This document shows, piece after piece, positions 24,993 to 36,775 of a stretch of DNA of 64,000 bases. The stretch covers positions 21,036,001-21,100,000 of the forward strand of contig JAFFJZ010000002.1 of NCBI GenBank assembly GCA_018340375.1, read 5' to 3'. Position 1 is the stretch's first letter, and every line of letters starts with the position of its first letter. A program made the position numbers and the translations under genes. The stretch comes from Gonatopus flavifemur. Taxonomy: Eukaryota; Arthropoda; Insecta; Hymenoptera; Dryinidae. The notes beneath the pieces are model-generated. The model was not told where the DNA came from. It did not search any database and worked only from the letters and a program-made list of their open reading frames with translations.

Positions 24993-27900
24993 GAGGATGT
25001 TGCGGTTCAATGAAAAAGAGAACCATAGTAGGTGGTTACGCCTTCACCTGGTGGTTCGTCACGGATGTGCAACGATTATCGCTCGAGGTGATGACACTAA
25101 ATCCAGTTTGCGAAAGCGTGGAAACGGCTCAAGGTGTGCCATTGACAGTGACAGGAGTCGCTCAGTGCAAAATTATGAAGGCCGATGAATTGCTTCATAC
25201 AGCAAGTGAACAATTTCTGGGTAAAAGTGTTCATGAAATCAAATCGACCATTCTATCTACCCTGGAAGGTCACCTACGTGCCATTCTTGGTAAGTTCAAT
25301 AACTTCCTAGAACACATTCTCTATTCATTTGGAAACGAATTAACATATATATACAACATGCGCTGGGAGAAGAACAATAATAATAATTGAGGAAGCATTC
25401 AACTGCGAAATGATATTACTAGACCAGTTGAGTTGTTGCATAAAAAAAGTGCACGGGAAAAATAATTTAACTGCAGCAGTTAGGTGGCCAGCATGGACAC
25501 GGACAGCCATTGATTAGCTACAAATGCAAATTTTTTTACTATAACAGCTTAAATTTAGCTGTAGGAGCTAATTTAATGGCTGTCCATGTTCGTGGTAATA
25601 AATAAATGATTCCTATCTGGGCAAATCTTTTTCTTCGTACTTTTAACCCGGAAGGTGAAACCTAACTCCTCCCCAAGAGAATACAAACCTTTAGAAACAT
25701 TCATTGAACGTTCCTGAAAGTTTGTGTTCTCTTGGGGCTTCGACATTGAAATAAACATTGAGATACTTTGGAATCCAGCGAAAACAATTGTTGGAGTATT
25801 TTGAAGGGTCACTAATGGCTCTTCATCGGCATTGCAGAATCGTTAACGATTCATTGAGACGCCAGTCATCATTGTTTGTACACTGTAAAAAAAGGGGTGT
25901 CAAAACGGTGCCAGAATCAATACAAAATCAACACAACGTGCACGGAGAAAAAAGATCATGGAATGATCGCTAGGAAAGATAGTAAACTGGTGACAACTAC
26001 GAATTTCTGTGCACAGTCGCTAACAGGGACGAGTAATGATTCCTATTTTGGTATACTATATTGTATTTTAATATACCAAAATAGGAACCATTACTCGTCC
26101 CTGTTAGCGACTGTGCACAGAAATTCGTAGTTGTCACCAGTTTACTATCTTTTCTAGCGATCATTCCATGATCTTTTTTCTCCGTGTGGGTTCTATGGAA
26201 GTCCATCCCAAAATTGGTCTCAAAATCACACCAAACGGTGTTAGGAAGACACTTTGCGGTGTGGAAATGACACCATGTGGTGTTGAAAAAACACTATTTG
26301 GTATGCATTTTTCCTAACATCGTCAATTTTTCACAATGCACACTGAAAACACAGTTCGTTCCAGCCAAATAAAATTTTGGTTGAAATGAACGCAAAGAAA
26401 CTTTTTGGTTGGCTGAAATAAAACTTACTTGGGGTGAACAAAATTTGGTTCGCAATAATTCAGGCTTTCATACAGACAAATAAATTTTGTTTATCCTAAA
26501 TAAATTTTATTTCAGTCAACCAAAAAGTTTCTTTGCGTTCATTTCAACCAAAATTTTGTTTCGCTGAAACAAACGTTTCCTCAGTGCACAGATTGTGTTT
26601 CATTGGTGGCTTTATTTAGTATTTGCTACTATTTGCTTGCTAAATTTGTAATTTTCATTGTTTAATCCCAAATGATGGATTATCCACATTGATGAGTGGA
26701 GATTCACCATATTTGACCTTCCTTGTTGGCATTGATTGAATGGAACAGGTAATGAATTTTCATTTAGCACCTTGTTTGGGAGGTGAGGCAGAGCCGGTCA
26801 AAAAATTTTCTGTCGGATTTTGATTGGTTTTTGTCCCGTTCCAGACGAAACCGGACAAGATTTGGAACGGAATTTGACAGGTTCTGTTGGATTGTGACTG
26901 ACATGCACACTAACTTGAGCACTGATGTACGAATCAGACAATATCGGATAGAACCGGACAAATGCGGATTAAAATTTTGCATGGACATGTCTGGCATTTT
27001 TAGCAGGGAAATTCAAATACCTCAAACAAAAAAAAAACCACGTAGGGTCTAACTTTGCAACCAACGTGGTTACTTCTTCCTTTGGTGATGATCATCTGTA
27101 TATATACAACATTCATTCTATTTCAGCCTAGAACTCTCCTGTACTGTCCCTGGATGAAGAAACCCATTGATTTCCATTAGATGTGCAAATTTTCGATTCA
27201 AACCCATTGAATTTGAATCGGAAATCTACACGTTCAATGAAAATGAATGGGTTTCTTCAACGAGAGGTGAAACAACAGCGAGGACAATATAATTTTATAT
27301 TCCAGGTACACTTTCTGTAGAGGAAGTGTATAAAGATCGAGATCAATTTGCGGCCTTAGTTCGAGAAGTTGCGGCGCCTGATGTCGGTCGAATGGGTATC
27401 GAGATCTTATCGTTCACAATCAAAGATGTCTACGACGACGTGCAATATTTGGCATCCCTCGGGAAAGCTCAAACCGCAGCTGTCAAACGAGATGCCGACG
27501 TTGGAGTTGCCGAGGCCAATCGTGATGCTGGGATTCGGGTGAGGAGATCAAATTTTTAAACATCGTTGTATTTACAAGCACATTGTTCACACAAGTTCTT
27601 CAACTTTAGGAGGGGGGGGGGTGCGGTCTGCACGGTGGAAAAAAGACACTTTATCAAACATTTATTCATAAGATACGGTTGATTCTTATTAAATATAAAT
27701 ATCGCAGTATTATAAAACAACTTTTCAACAATATTTTGTGAAAATTTGAGTACAAAATATTCAAAACTCAGCAAATCTGCCTAGACATCTGAAAAAAAAA
27801 AATAGTTTTGCGGTGATCGCTATAACTCATGACTCAATCATCTGAAACAAAAGAACCAAAGTGACTTTATTGGCGTATGAGTTTCCCCAGGTAACAACGT

Positions 27901-30900
27901 CGAGTTTTTTTTTAAATTGATTTTTTGATATTTGATGACACTACTGGAAAGGCAAAAAACGTGATTCTCGCTTGAAAAATCAGCATATTTTTTACTGTAA
28001 AACAAAGAATAACAACAAACTGTGAAAAACCTCGGAAACTCATGCGCTAATAGAATCCCTTTGGTTTTTTTGTTTCAGATGATTGAGTCATGAGTTATAG
28101 CGATAACCGCAAAACTATATTTTTTGTCTAGACGTCTAGATAGATTTGCTGCAAATGGCTGAATTTGAAATATTTTGTACTCAAATTTTCACAAAATACA
28201 CTGTAAAAAAAAACTGGAAATTTACTGTGCAACTGGACTGGAAATTTCCAGTGCTAGTACTGGAATATGGATATTCCAGTACATGTACAGAGATTTTGTT
28301 GTTACGTTACTGAAAATTTACCAAGCATAACTGAAAATTCAGTCATTGTACTGGAATTTTCAAGTTTGAGATGATGTACTGAAATTTTGCCATGATTTCG
28401 CGAAAATTTTACCGGCTCGTACTACAATTTTATAGTTCTTGTGCACCAAAAAAAAATATTCCCTCAAAAAGGACTTGAGAAAAAATTTGGAATTTAGAAA
28501 AAAAAACCTAATCGTTGGTATACTGGAATTATACAGGTTTTTAACTGCAATTCTCAGGTTTTGTGGTGGAATTTTCCAGTTACTATGCAATTGAATTATA
28601 CAGGTTTTGAACTGCAATTTTCAGGTCGTGTGATGGAATTTTCCAGTTGCTATGCAACGGAATTTAATCACTGTTGCACTGAAATTTTCCACTTCTATTG
28701 GACTTCGTCATTTCTGGCAGGAAAAATTTCAAGTCTTTATATTAAAAATTTCCTGATTGAGATTTTGAATAATAATTGTAATTGTAGCCAATGAAATTGA
28801 TATATGAGGTTTTTCCAAGACTTATCCTCTTGTGTTCTAGATATGAAGCATATGTAGTAACCCAAGCTGGCCTTCCAACATGTCGCGCTATATAGCTCAT
28901 CGGTTAGGTCTTAGGTTTCAGTTGGTAGGCAGGTAGAAAAGTGTGGGTTCAAATCCTGTTAGGTAGACATGAGTTTCTGTCCATCCAAATGAACGATCAA
29001 AAGTTTCTCAATCATCTTGGAACACAAGGACCCTGCAAAATCACTTTGCGTGAGCAATTTTTTTTCAATTTTCATGGATATTTTCAGCATTAATTTTCCA
29101 GTACATGTCCTGGAAAAGTCCAGCTCGTGTACTGAAAAATTCCAGTACCGAGGCTCAGAAAATTTCCAGTTTTGATGCGGAAATTCCATAACGTTTGCAC
29201 TGAATTTTTGCAGTACAAATGTGCTGAAATTTTCCGGTACATGTACAGGTTAATGACTTCCAGTACATGTACTGGAATTTTCCGGTGAAATTTTTTTACA
29301 GTGTATTCTTGAGAAAATTGTTTCATAATACTGTGATATTTGTATTTGATAAGAATCGACCGTATCTTATGAATAAATGTTTGAAAAAGTGCCTTTTTTC
29401 CACCGTACAGACCATACCCCCCCCCCTCCGCCCCCCTTGACATAACCATTGACAGAATTTTTCTTTTCTTTAATTTCAATTCAACTCCAGAACAATACAT
29501 TTCAGAGTAAACTATCGCTTCATTCAAATTCAATGATTATATATGATAAAATGTGTTATCTTATTTATTGGTATGAACATCATTTTGTTTACAGGAAGCG
29601 GAATGCGAGAAAGCTGCGATGGATATTAAATACAATACCGATACGAAAATCGAGGATAATGCACGATTGTTTCAACTTCAGAAAGCAAACTTCGATCAAG
29701 AAGTCAATACCGCGGTACGGAGTATCTTGTTTATTTCAGAATATTATTGATTACGATTTGATGAAGGATACGTAATTCAGCGCATTTTCGTAACGATAAA
29801 AGCGATATCTTGGAAATTTCTTGTGGATATCTGTCACACTAGGAAACTTGGAAACTTACTGGCTCATCATTCTCGGAATAAATCGTGTATTTTCTTATTT
29901 GTACACTGTAAATAATTTCTATGGGAAAATTCCTATACATTTATGGGAGGTAATTGATAAATGGATGCGTTGGGAATTTTCCGAACTCGTTTGAAAATTT
30001 ACTGCGAAATGTTGGAAAAAAATTCCATAACGTTTGGAATTTGTAGATGAATTGATGGGGATTTCATACAAATGTACCGGAAATCGATTTCCCAAATCCT
30101 TTTTACACTCACAGAAAGGATTTCTTAAAATGAGAAAATTTTTCTTGTCGTTGGGACGAAACTCACTTTTTTCTTGAGTCTAGGAAATTTTACTCGGATC
30201 AAGAAAAGTTCGTTTCGATTTCAAAAGAACTTTTTTTGATTCAAGTAAAATTTTCTAAGCTCAAGGACCAAAGGAGTTTTGTCCCAGCAACAAGAAGAAT
30301 TTTCTCATTTCAAGAAATCCTCTCTGTGAGTGTACAGTATAGTTGAGGGGGGCAGGGAGAATTTTCTAAAATTGATAATCTAAAAAGCCTAGAGATGGTC
30401 TGATCACATAGAGAATGTTGGAAATTCTACATGAGTTGTTTATTCTCAGATTTTCAGCCCACTTCGCTTTAGGGTGTTTTTTTTTAAACTGATTAAGGGA
30501 TGATCACCATTTTTTTTCACATCAAAATTCGAGAGTTTGTTCACCTTTGCTCTTTAGAGTTATTTTTCACTACAAAACTCAATATACATTGAATGTGTGT
30601 TGAAAGCTAAAGAAATCTGTATTTGTACTTTACAATATCTATATCGCCCACCTATGAGAATAAAATATAGCTCTCGGTATCTAGCCGGAAACTCCATGAA
30701 GTACATTTTATCCCAATTCATGTATCTTGGACTGAAAATATTCAATTGTTATATACCCTGCTTGGGAAAATCCGATAGAAAACAAGAGGATTATGTTTCA
30801 AAAATTGCATAAAAACATCATGTCGTTTTCTATCGGATTTTTTTTAACAGGGGACGTACTTAACCTGCTAGATTGTCCCCATAAAAAACGATACAAAACG

Positions 30901-32661
30901 ATAAATTTCTTCTATAGTTTTCAATGAGGTTTCTGAATACGGAATTTACGAAGTTATATCGTTATTAAACTGAAATTCGTATAAGAAAAGTACCAGTTAT
31001 TTGGAAAAAAATTGTTACGTGTTCCAGAATGAGTAGTACTTTTTCTATACGAATTTCACGATAAAATCCCATACATTCTTTTGAATTTTTACAGAAAACG
31101 ATAAGGAACGATAGAGTTCTATCGTTTAATAACGATATAACTTCGTAAATTTCGTATTCAGAAACCTCATTGAGAACTATAGAAAAAATGTATCGTTTTG
31201 TATCGTTCTTTACAGGAAAAATTTAGCAGGGATTCATCATTCCTTCACGAATGAATTTAGAATAGAAAAAATCTGTTCACTGACCAACTGCAATCGACTG
31301 ACATTCTTAATATTTATTATATCTGCAGAAAGCTGAAGCTCAATTGGCCTACGAATTACAAGCTGCGAAAATCAAACAGAAAATACGAAACGAAGACATA
31401 CAAATCGACGTTGTTGAAAGGCGTAAGCAAATCGAGGTTGAAGAACAAGAAGTACAACGGAAAGAACATGAACTTCAGAGCACAGTTCGATTGCCAGCGG
31501 AGGCCGAATATTACAAAATTGGAAGAATTGCTGAAGGAAAAAAGTACGGGGATTTATTATCTTTTTTTCGCTTCATCTCATTTATATTGTTAGCTTTGAT
31601 GAGATAAAGAATTTTTTGACTCATCCTACAACCGTTAAAAATCTTTCTAAGAAATCCACATCAAACCAAAAACTCTCTACTCACTTAACACAGTTACCCG
31701 TGTCACGTTCCAGTAATAATCTTCGAAGAATGATTTTAATGGAACTGCAGACAAAATACTGCAGCAAATCAAGGGTTTTCCTATTCGAAGAACAGAATTT
31801 TGGGCTTAAACTTATTCATGATTCTATTGATTTCCAAGAACGACACTTGGAAATATCAATTTTGGTAGATTAATTTTGGTAGGTGACTAAGGAGTAACAT
31901 AACTGTGATCATCACGGTCATCGACATCTCTCATATGACTTTTGACAAACGAAAATATCGATTGCTGAATAGATGGATTTGATGAACGCGATAACACAAA
32001 TACTATTCATTCCAGAACACAAACGGTAAAAGCGGCTGAAGCTGAAGCAGAGAGGATTCGATTAATCGGAGAAGCTGAAGCAAAAGCGTTAGAAGCAGTT
32101 GGAATATCCGAGGCTGAACAAATGCGAATGAAAGCGGCTGTCTACAAAAAATATGGCGACGCTGCTATTTTGAACATCGCATTGAATGCTCTACCGAAGG
32201 TGAGAATCAATACAAATAAATTCATATATTTTTTCTCAATCTATATTCTATGATCCATTTATTCTTTCCAGATCGCAGCTGAAGTTGCGGCACCATTGGC
32301 AAGGACAGAGGAAATTGTTTTGCTTGGTGGAAATGATGCGACGAGCGGAGAAATTACTCGTCTCGTTGGACAGGTACCTCCGGCTGTTCAAGCTCTAACC
32401 GGTGTTGATCTTTCTAAAGTGAGTATTCTTGAAATAAGTTTGAACAACAATAAGTTCCCCAATAAGATTGAAGAACATATGATGGATGGAAATTCAAGTA
32501 AAAATGAATAATAAAATCCAATCTCATGAAGAATCTTTTGTACAATAAGATCTCAATGTCGCCAGTCGTGATATCACTTGTTCTTCAATTATCGAATTAT
32601 TTAATTTCTATGAATCATTGACATTTTATAGGTACTAGGAAAAATACCAGGAGCGAAGTAA
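24993..32661 (+). CDS. Flo2: Flotillin-2, exons 2-8 (first coding exon not found)
   Basis: Membrane-raft scaffold protein (SPFH/PHB family, reggie-1) of the inner plasma membrane and endosomes. Exons: 24993-25289, 27306-27538, 29595-29714, 31329-31543, 32016-32199, 32272-32418, 32632-32661. All junctions are GT-AG and in phase, giving about 408 residues ending in GKIPGAK and TAA. Exon 2 opens with GGCCGS, the conserved palmitoylated cysteine pair, then the SPFH domain (VPLTVTGVAQCKIM, EVAAPDVGRMGIEIL). Exons 4-6 are the glutamate-alanine-rich coiled-coil flotillin region (AEAEAERIRLIGEAEAKA), and exon 7 has LTGVDLSK. Similarity to insect flotillin-2 is clear throughout. Only about 17 N-terminal residues, the myristoylated MGN start of the family, are missing. 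The acceptor at 24991-24992 needs a preceding exon ending one base into a Gly codon. A Met at 24875 is in frame but lies in intron-like sequence. Introns carry many MITE-like inserts. Confidence 0.95.
25497..25597. repeat. Short hairpin in flotillin-2 intron
   Basis: GGACACGGACAGCCATTGATTAGCT pairs with its near complement ending GGCTGTCCATGTTCGTGG. About 100 nt, small foldback repeat. Confidence 0.6.
25668..25740. repeat. Short hairpin in flotillin-2 intron
   Basis: CCCCAAGAGAATACAAACCTTT pairs with AAAGTTTGTGTTCTCTTGGGG around a loop of about 30 nt. The motif TTTGTGTTCTCTTGGGG recurs near 39083, so this is a dispersed repeat, not a unique RNA. Confidence 0.6.
25881..26338. mobile_element. 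CACTGTAAAAAAAG MITE split by a second hairpin MITE
   Basis: Left part 25881-25940 and right part 26187-26338 together match the uninterrupted copy at 22239-22438 (GGTGTCA, GTGGTGTTGAAAAAAC, CAATTTTTCACAATG). TA precedes the left end. The interruption is the element at 25941-26186. Confidence 0.8.
25941..26186. mobile_element. Near-perfect hairpin MITE nested in another MITE, TG duplication
   Basis: Begins CACGGAGAAAAAAGATCATG and ends CATGATCTTTTTTCTCCGTG. The halves are almost exact complements around 26065. TG flanks both sides where the uninterrupted host has one TG. The overlapping frames on both strands encode the same residues because of the symmetry. Confidence 0.9.
26341..26586. mobile_element. 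CA-flanked hairpin MITE, CACTGAAAACA ends
   Basis: Begins CACTGAAAACACAGTTCG and ends GAAACAAACGTTTCCTCAGTG, with CA on both sides. Long complementary blocks include GAACGCAAAGAAACTTTTTGG. It abuts the right end of the preceding element. Confidence 0.8.
27148..27262. repeat. Hairpin of the CCCTGGTTGAAA family
   Basis: Begins CCCTGGATGAAGAAACCCATT and ends AATGGGTTTCTTCAACGAGAGG. It folds around TTCAAACCCATTGAATTTGAA and lies about 45 bp upstream of flotillin-2 exon 3. Confidence 0.7.
28199..29303. mobile_element. 1,105-bp TA-flanked element, CACTGTAAAAA ends
   Basis: Begins CACTGTAAAAAAAAACTGG and ends TTTTTTTACAGTG, with TA at 28197-28198 and 29304-29305. Removing it restores the palindrome of the host element. 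The interior is full of ACTGGAAATTTTCCAGT-type short palindromes, plus a tRNA-like segment near 28890. No transposase frame. Confidence 0.9.
28888..28972 (+). repeat. tRNA-like segment with A and B boxes
   Basis: TAGCTCATCGGTTAGG (from 28893) resembles an A box, and GGTTCAAATCC (28946-28956) is a perfect B box, 53 bases apart. The T stem pairs only with wobbles and no acceptor stem is clear. Best read as a tRNA-derived SINE fragment or tRNA pseudogene carried in the 28199-29303 element. Confidence 0.55.
30106..30332. mobile_element. TA-flanked hairpin MITE, CACTCACAGAAAGGA ends
   Basis: Begins CACTCACAGAAAGGATTTCTT and ends AAGAAATCCTCTCTGTGAGTG, with TA on both sides. Long pairing includes TCTAGGAAATTTTACTCGG. 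It lies in flotillin-2 intron 4. Confidence 0.85.
30756..30852. repeat. Hairpin with GAAAATCCGATAGAAAAC arms
   Basis: CCCTGCTTGGGAAAATCCGA pairs with the block TCTATCGGATTTTTTTTAACAGGG. The TATCGGA motif recurs in the 43867-44976 element. Confidence 0.65.
30864..31231. repeat. Foldback, CCTGCT ends with arms of about 107 bp
   Basis: Left arm (CGATACAAAACGATAAATTT, GAGGTTTCTGAATACG) is complemented by the right arm ending TTTAGCAGG. The spacer holds CTATACGAATTTCACG. It lies in flotillin-2 intron 4, ending about 100 bp before exon 5. Confidence 0.75.
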
Positions 32662-32953
32662 TGTTTTACGAAAGAGAAAATGAATTCATCACCTGCATCA
32701 CCAGCCACATATGGGAAAATGAAATTTTGAAAAATCAATCATACACGGAATGGAGTAACAACTATTTTACTGCCAAAAAGGAAGACCTCCACTTTTTGCT
32801 GTTTCATTATCTTTTCACCGGCACCAACATTTTCTCCTCACGAGCCTGTTTCCTCTTTTCCAAATCATTCTACCTCAACAAAGTTTAGATGGAGTTATTA
32901 TGCCAGAAAAGGAACAAATTAGATAATACTACTTCTAGCGAGAAATGGAAAAA

Positions 32954-33007
32954 CAGAGAGGGAGAGAGAGAGAGAGAAAGAGAGAGAGAATGAGAGTGAG
33001 AGAGAAT
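32954..33007. repeat. GA microsatellite
   Basis: Imperfect run of GAGAGA with single A and T interruptions, just downstream of flotillin-2, possibly within its 3' UTR. Confidence 0.85.
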
Positions 33008-33203
33008 GAAATGAAAATTCAAATAGGATGATATAGTAGAATGTACTAAAGTGTAGAAACTGCAAATGAGATTGATTAGAAACTGATTAATTATGGTACA
33101 TATTTCTTCTTTTAGGTGTTTCTTTTGTTTTTCACAAAAAGTGATGAACCATCACGATCTTCATCGATCGTCTTTTAATTCTATTTTCTAGATTAATTAT
33201 TAA

Positions 33204-33369
33204 GGGGATACCAGTGTTAAGAATATTATTTCTCGATGTCTTTTACGTTTGGTTTCTCGTTTCAGTGCATACCATAAGTAACCAGTTGAAATCAATCGAA
33301 AGTTACCAACCTATTTTCTGATAAAATAAATCTTAAAAAATTGACCAAACTTCTTAGACTGGTATTTCC
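33204..33369. mobile_element. TTAA-flanked MITE, GGGGATACCAGTGTTAAGA ends
   Basis: Begins GGGGATACCAGTGTTAAGA and ends TCTTAGACTGGTATTTCC, with TTAA at 33200-33203 and 33370-33373. The GATACCAG end matches the hairpin at 46591-46924. Confidence 0.8.
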
Positions 33370-34504
33370 TTAAAGGAAATGATAAAGAGAATTGAGAATA
33401 ATCGTCAAAATTATAGAATTCGGTAGAAAACAATAGAAACTAATGATTAATTAATTCAAATATGAATTTTATTGAAATCAGTCTCCCGTCAGACACATTC
33501 TATAGAAATGAGACGTCGATACAAGAATTTTTTGTGCACAACAATTGCACAAAGATATGTTAATACGAGTATGACACCTCGTAACGTTCGGTTTGCTTGA
33601 TTCGGGTACGCTTTCACTTTTCATTCTTCAAAAGCACACAGTTGATACTCATTTAATACTCATTTCTGTACGCGAGAATAGTTGTTCGAACTCTGACGAT
33701 ATGAAATCACTAGAAAGTTCATAAGAAAACATGCCTATGCTGTTCTTCAGAATACCGATTGTTGATATTTCGAATCTGCTGCTGAGGATTTGAAATTTCT
33801 GATATGCATCTAACTTGAAAATCCCGTACCAAATAAAATACATATTTTGGATCAGTTTTGTAGCAATTTTCAGTGTTTACGACTGAATTTAATATATTAA
33901 TTTTCATGAGATTTTGAAGAGATTTTAATGAATGTATGATATACAGTACTTAGATGAGATTATAAACAAATTAGCGATTTCTTATGAGATTTTTCTACTC
34001 AATTTCTAAAACTTGTGAGATTTTTATCGGGTTATGAAACTCCTTACTTTTTGATATGTATTTTTTGGAACGTACATAAAAAAAAATTAATCAAATATTA
34101 GCGAAAGAATGGTTTCAATGCTGGATTACTCTCAAGACAATTTACGGACATTGTTGAATCCAATTGCAAAATCAAGTTTTTGATATTTTTGAAGATATTG
34201 TGAGGGCTAGTTACAAGCCAAAAAAGTCCTTCGACTGATGAGAACTGAAAGGGCTCATTCTGATACTTACAGTGGTATTGAAGTGTTGACTTTCATCTCT
34301 GTCGCTATCAAACCTTGTTGAGTTATTTTTGATGAATTATTTCAAAGTTGTAATCAATGGAGGGAACGATGAATCTCTTGAATTCTTGAATATTGTTGTA
34401 TGAAAATGGAAATCCTTGCAGCAATCTTCACTGGGAATTCCAGGTGCAGACTGGAGAACCTGCAACTTCTTATGAAAGATTGAAGTTTGATAGTGTAGGT
34501 AACT

Positions 34505-34675
34505 CCCTGGTTAAAAAATTCGATTGAATTCCAATTGAACTGATTGATTCCTATTGATTCCGATGCAAAAACTCAATTCAAACCGATGAAGAAGATAAAA
34601 TGAATTTGTTTGAATTGTGTTTCTGTATCGGAATCAATAGGAATCAATCCGCTCGATGGGATTTTTCAACCAGAG
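34505..34675. repeat. Hairpin of the CCCTGGTTGAAA family
   Basis: CCCTGGTTAAAAAATTCGA pairs with the right block GGGATTTTTCAACCAG; TTGATTCCTATTGATTCCGAT with ATCGGAATCAATAGGAATCAA. Confidence 0.7.
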
Positions 34676-34763
34676 CTGAATTACTAAACGAAATTGATGA
34701 ATTGAGAACAGATTGGATTCTCTGTGTATCTGTACGTGCCCATAACTAGCCCTTGCAAGATAT

Positions 34764-34877
34764 CCCTGCGTAAAGGATTCTCATTGATTCCGATGCGGAA
34801 AAGTGATTCAAACCCATTGAGGATGAATGTTGATTGGGTTTGATAATCAATCGGTTCAATGAGATTCTTTGAGCAGG
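34764..34877. repeat. Hairpin of the CCCTGGTTGAAA family, diverged
   Basis: CCCTGCGTAAAGGATTCTCATT pairs with AATGAGATTCTTTGAGCAGG around TTCAAACCCATTGAGG. Confidence 0.6.
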
Positions 34878-36750
34878 AATATTTCACATAATGCACCAAA
34901 AGCTTGACATGAATCCACAAGCGCTACTGAGATAAAATTGAGGAAAGTTGAATCCATGACGGTGCACCAAATTCCACACTCTACGACTTCACATGAAAAG
35001 ACAGATTCTATTTTATCCGGATTGATTCAACATTTTGAGCAAGGAAAATATACATCCATCTAAATTAAACTTCTCACTTTCTGATTCACTGATTGCTATG
35101 GTTCATCAACTCAAAATTAAAAGCAAAAAATGTGGGGAAAACATTTTTAACCCATGTGAGCATCCGCTGCTACCACTTTTGAAACAAACTTTCTCAATTA
35201 TTTCTCAGAGTGTTGAAAAAGAGGTGGTAGATTCATAAACGAGTGTACCGATGGAATTCAAAGAAATTCGAATTAAACTGGTGAAACTCAACGGTCCTCA
35301 GCGAAAATTGGCCAATTCTTCTTGAGATTAATAATTTAAGACTCATCATTTGTGTCTGACGGGATAAAATGAAAGAAAAATGGAAACTAATTTTTAATCG
35401 AGTAATCAACGAATTAGAGAAACAAATTTTCTTCAATCGAATCGAATTATGTTCACTTTCTTCTTTCTAAATGATTAAATTTGAAAACATGAAACAAAGG
35501 TGTGAAGACTGATTGAAACGCATTAAAAAGTAGTTACGTCATTCATTTGTATCTTCAAATTAATTTTGATTCATGCGTCCTGAACGTGAAAGGGTCAAAA
35601 GACATTCCGCAATTATTGACTCTATTGAGAAAATTCAGCTCTTTTGAGAAACTCGTTATCCATCCAAATTTTCTCCGAATGAATCAAAGAATTCGTGAAA
35701 AAATATATTGTGAACATTGGCTGTGTGATGGATTTCTGAATTTCTTCTCTGTATTTGAATTTCTTCAACGAAGGCAAGAACCGATTAACATTCGTTTCAA
35801 TTAAAAAATGCAGATTATTGAAAAATTTTCAATAATTTGTAATCATTCAAACATCCGACAAGCGTTCAGAAAAATATTCAGTTTGATATTTTGATTAATA
35901 TTTACGAAATCTCCTTGTCACGTGGTACAGATGTGCTGCGATTATCTTAATTAACTTGCAAGTGATTTATAATCATTGGACACCTACGTGGAGAATTTTC
36001 AGTGTTTAAAATTCTATTGATAATTACGAAGAAGAATAATTAAGATAAGCACAGAAAAGAGCTTGCATAAAATATCGGTCGCATGATAAAATTGACTAGA
36101 TTACGTTTGAAGAAGTTGATTGTTACGATCACGTGTTTTTCTTTGTGTAGAGATTAGGGGATTTTGTTGACGTGTTCTCAAATGAGAAAAAAGGAGGGTA
36201 GACTATGGAATACGTTTAATGAAAAATTATTTCGAGCTACTGCTCAAAATCTGTCCGCTGATCGCTAAGAAATGAATAAAATATTGGCTCTCAGTCTTTT
36301 CTTTACTATTTCATAATTAATATAATATGTAATCATCGAGAATGTTGGGTTAAACCTATGAACGATGATCGTTGTAACATTCATTGATTTTTCATAAATT
36401 CTTCAGATTGTAAAATACTGAAGGTCTTTGTATTCTAAATCTTTTCGATCTACGATCGATCAAAGTGTTTCAGCAGTTCGATAAAATCTTCCCTTCTAGT
36501 ATATCTATAAGGATAATGCCATTATTGATGATCATCACGATATCTGTCGTTGCTCTTCTCGATGGACCCTGTTACGTTTATAAATCTATTGTGATTGAAA
36601 CTTTCGATCATTGTGTTCAATTTAAATAAGTAACTTGGAGTGAAAGGTGAAGCGAGAACGTTGTGGCATATGGTTAAAATGAATTGCAAGAAATAGATGG
36701 GAAGAATTTTCTCGTTCTATTTGTTTCTGTGAATTATTGTAACCGCAATG

Positions 36751-36775
36751 AAATGATAATGATAATGATAATGAT
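36751..36775. repeat. AATGAT microsatellite
   Basis: Four tandem ATGATA-type units followed by diverged copies. Confidence 0.7.

Larger units (their letters stand above)
27609..29430. mobile_element. Large palindromic element with G-run ends, split by a 1.1-kb insert
   Basis: Left arm 27609 to about 27950 pairs with right arm pieces at about 28010-28198 and 29304-29430. Matching blocks include TATTTTGTACTCAAATTTTC and GTATCTTATGAATAAATG. Ends are GGAGG plus a G run with GTGCGGTCTG, and the complement with a C run. It occupies flotillin-2 intron 3. Confidence 0.85.

Noticed and set aside
25876..26206. Paired frames sharing ARKDSKLVTTTNF
   Set aside because: Both are readings of the hairpin MITE 25941-26186.
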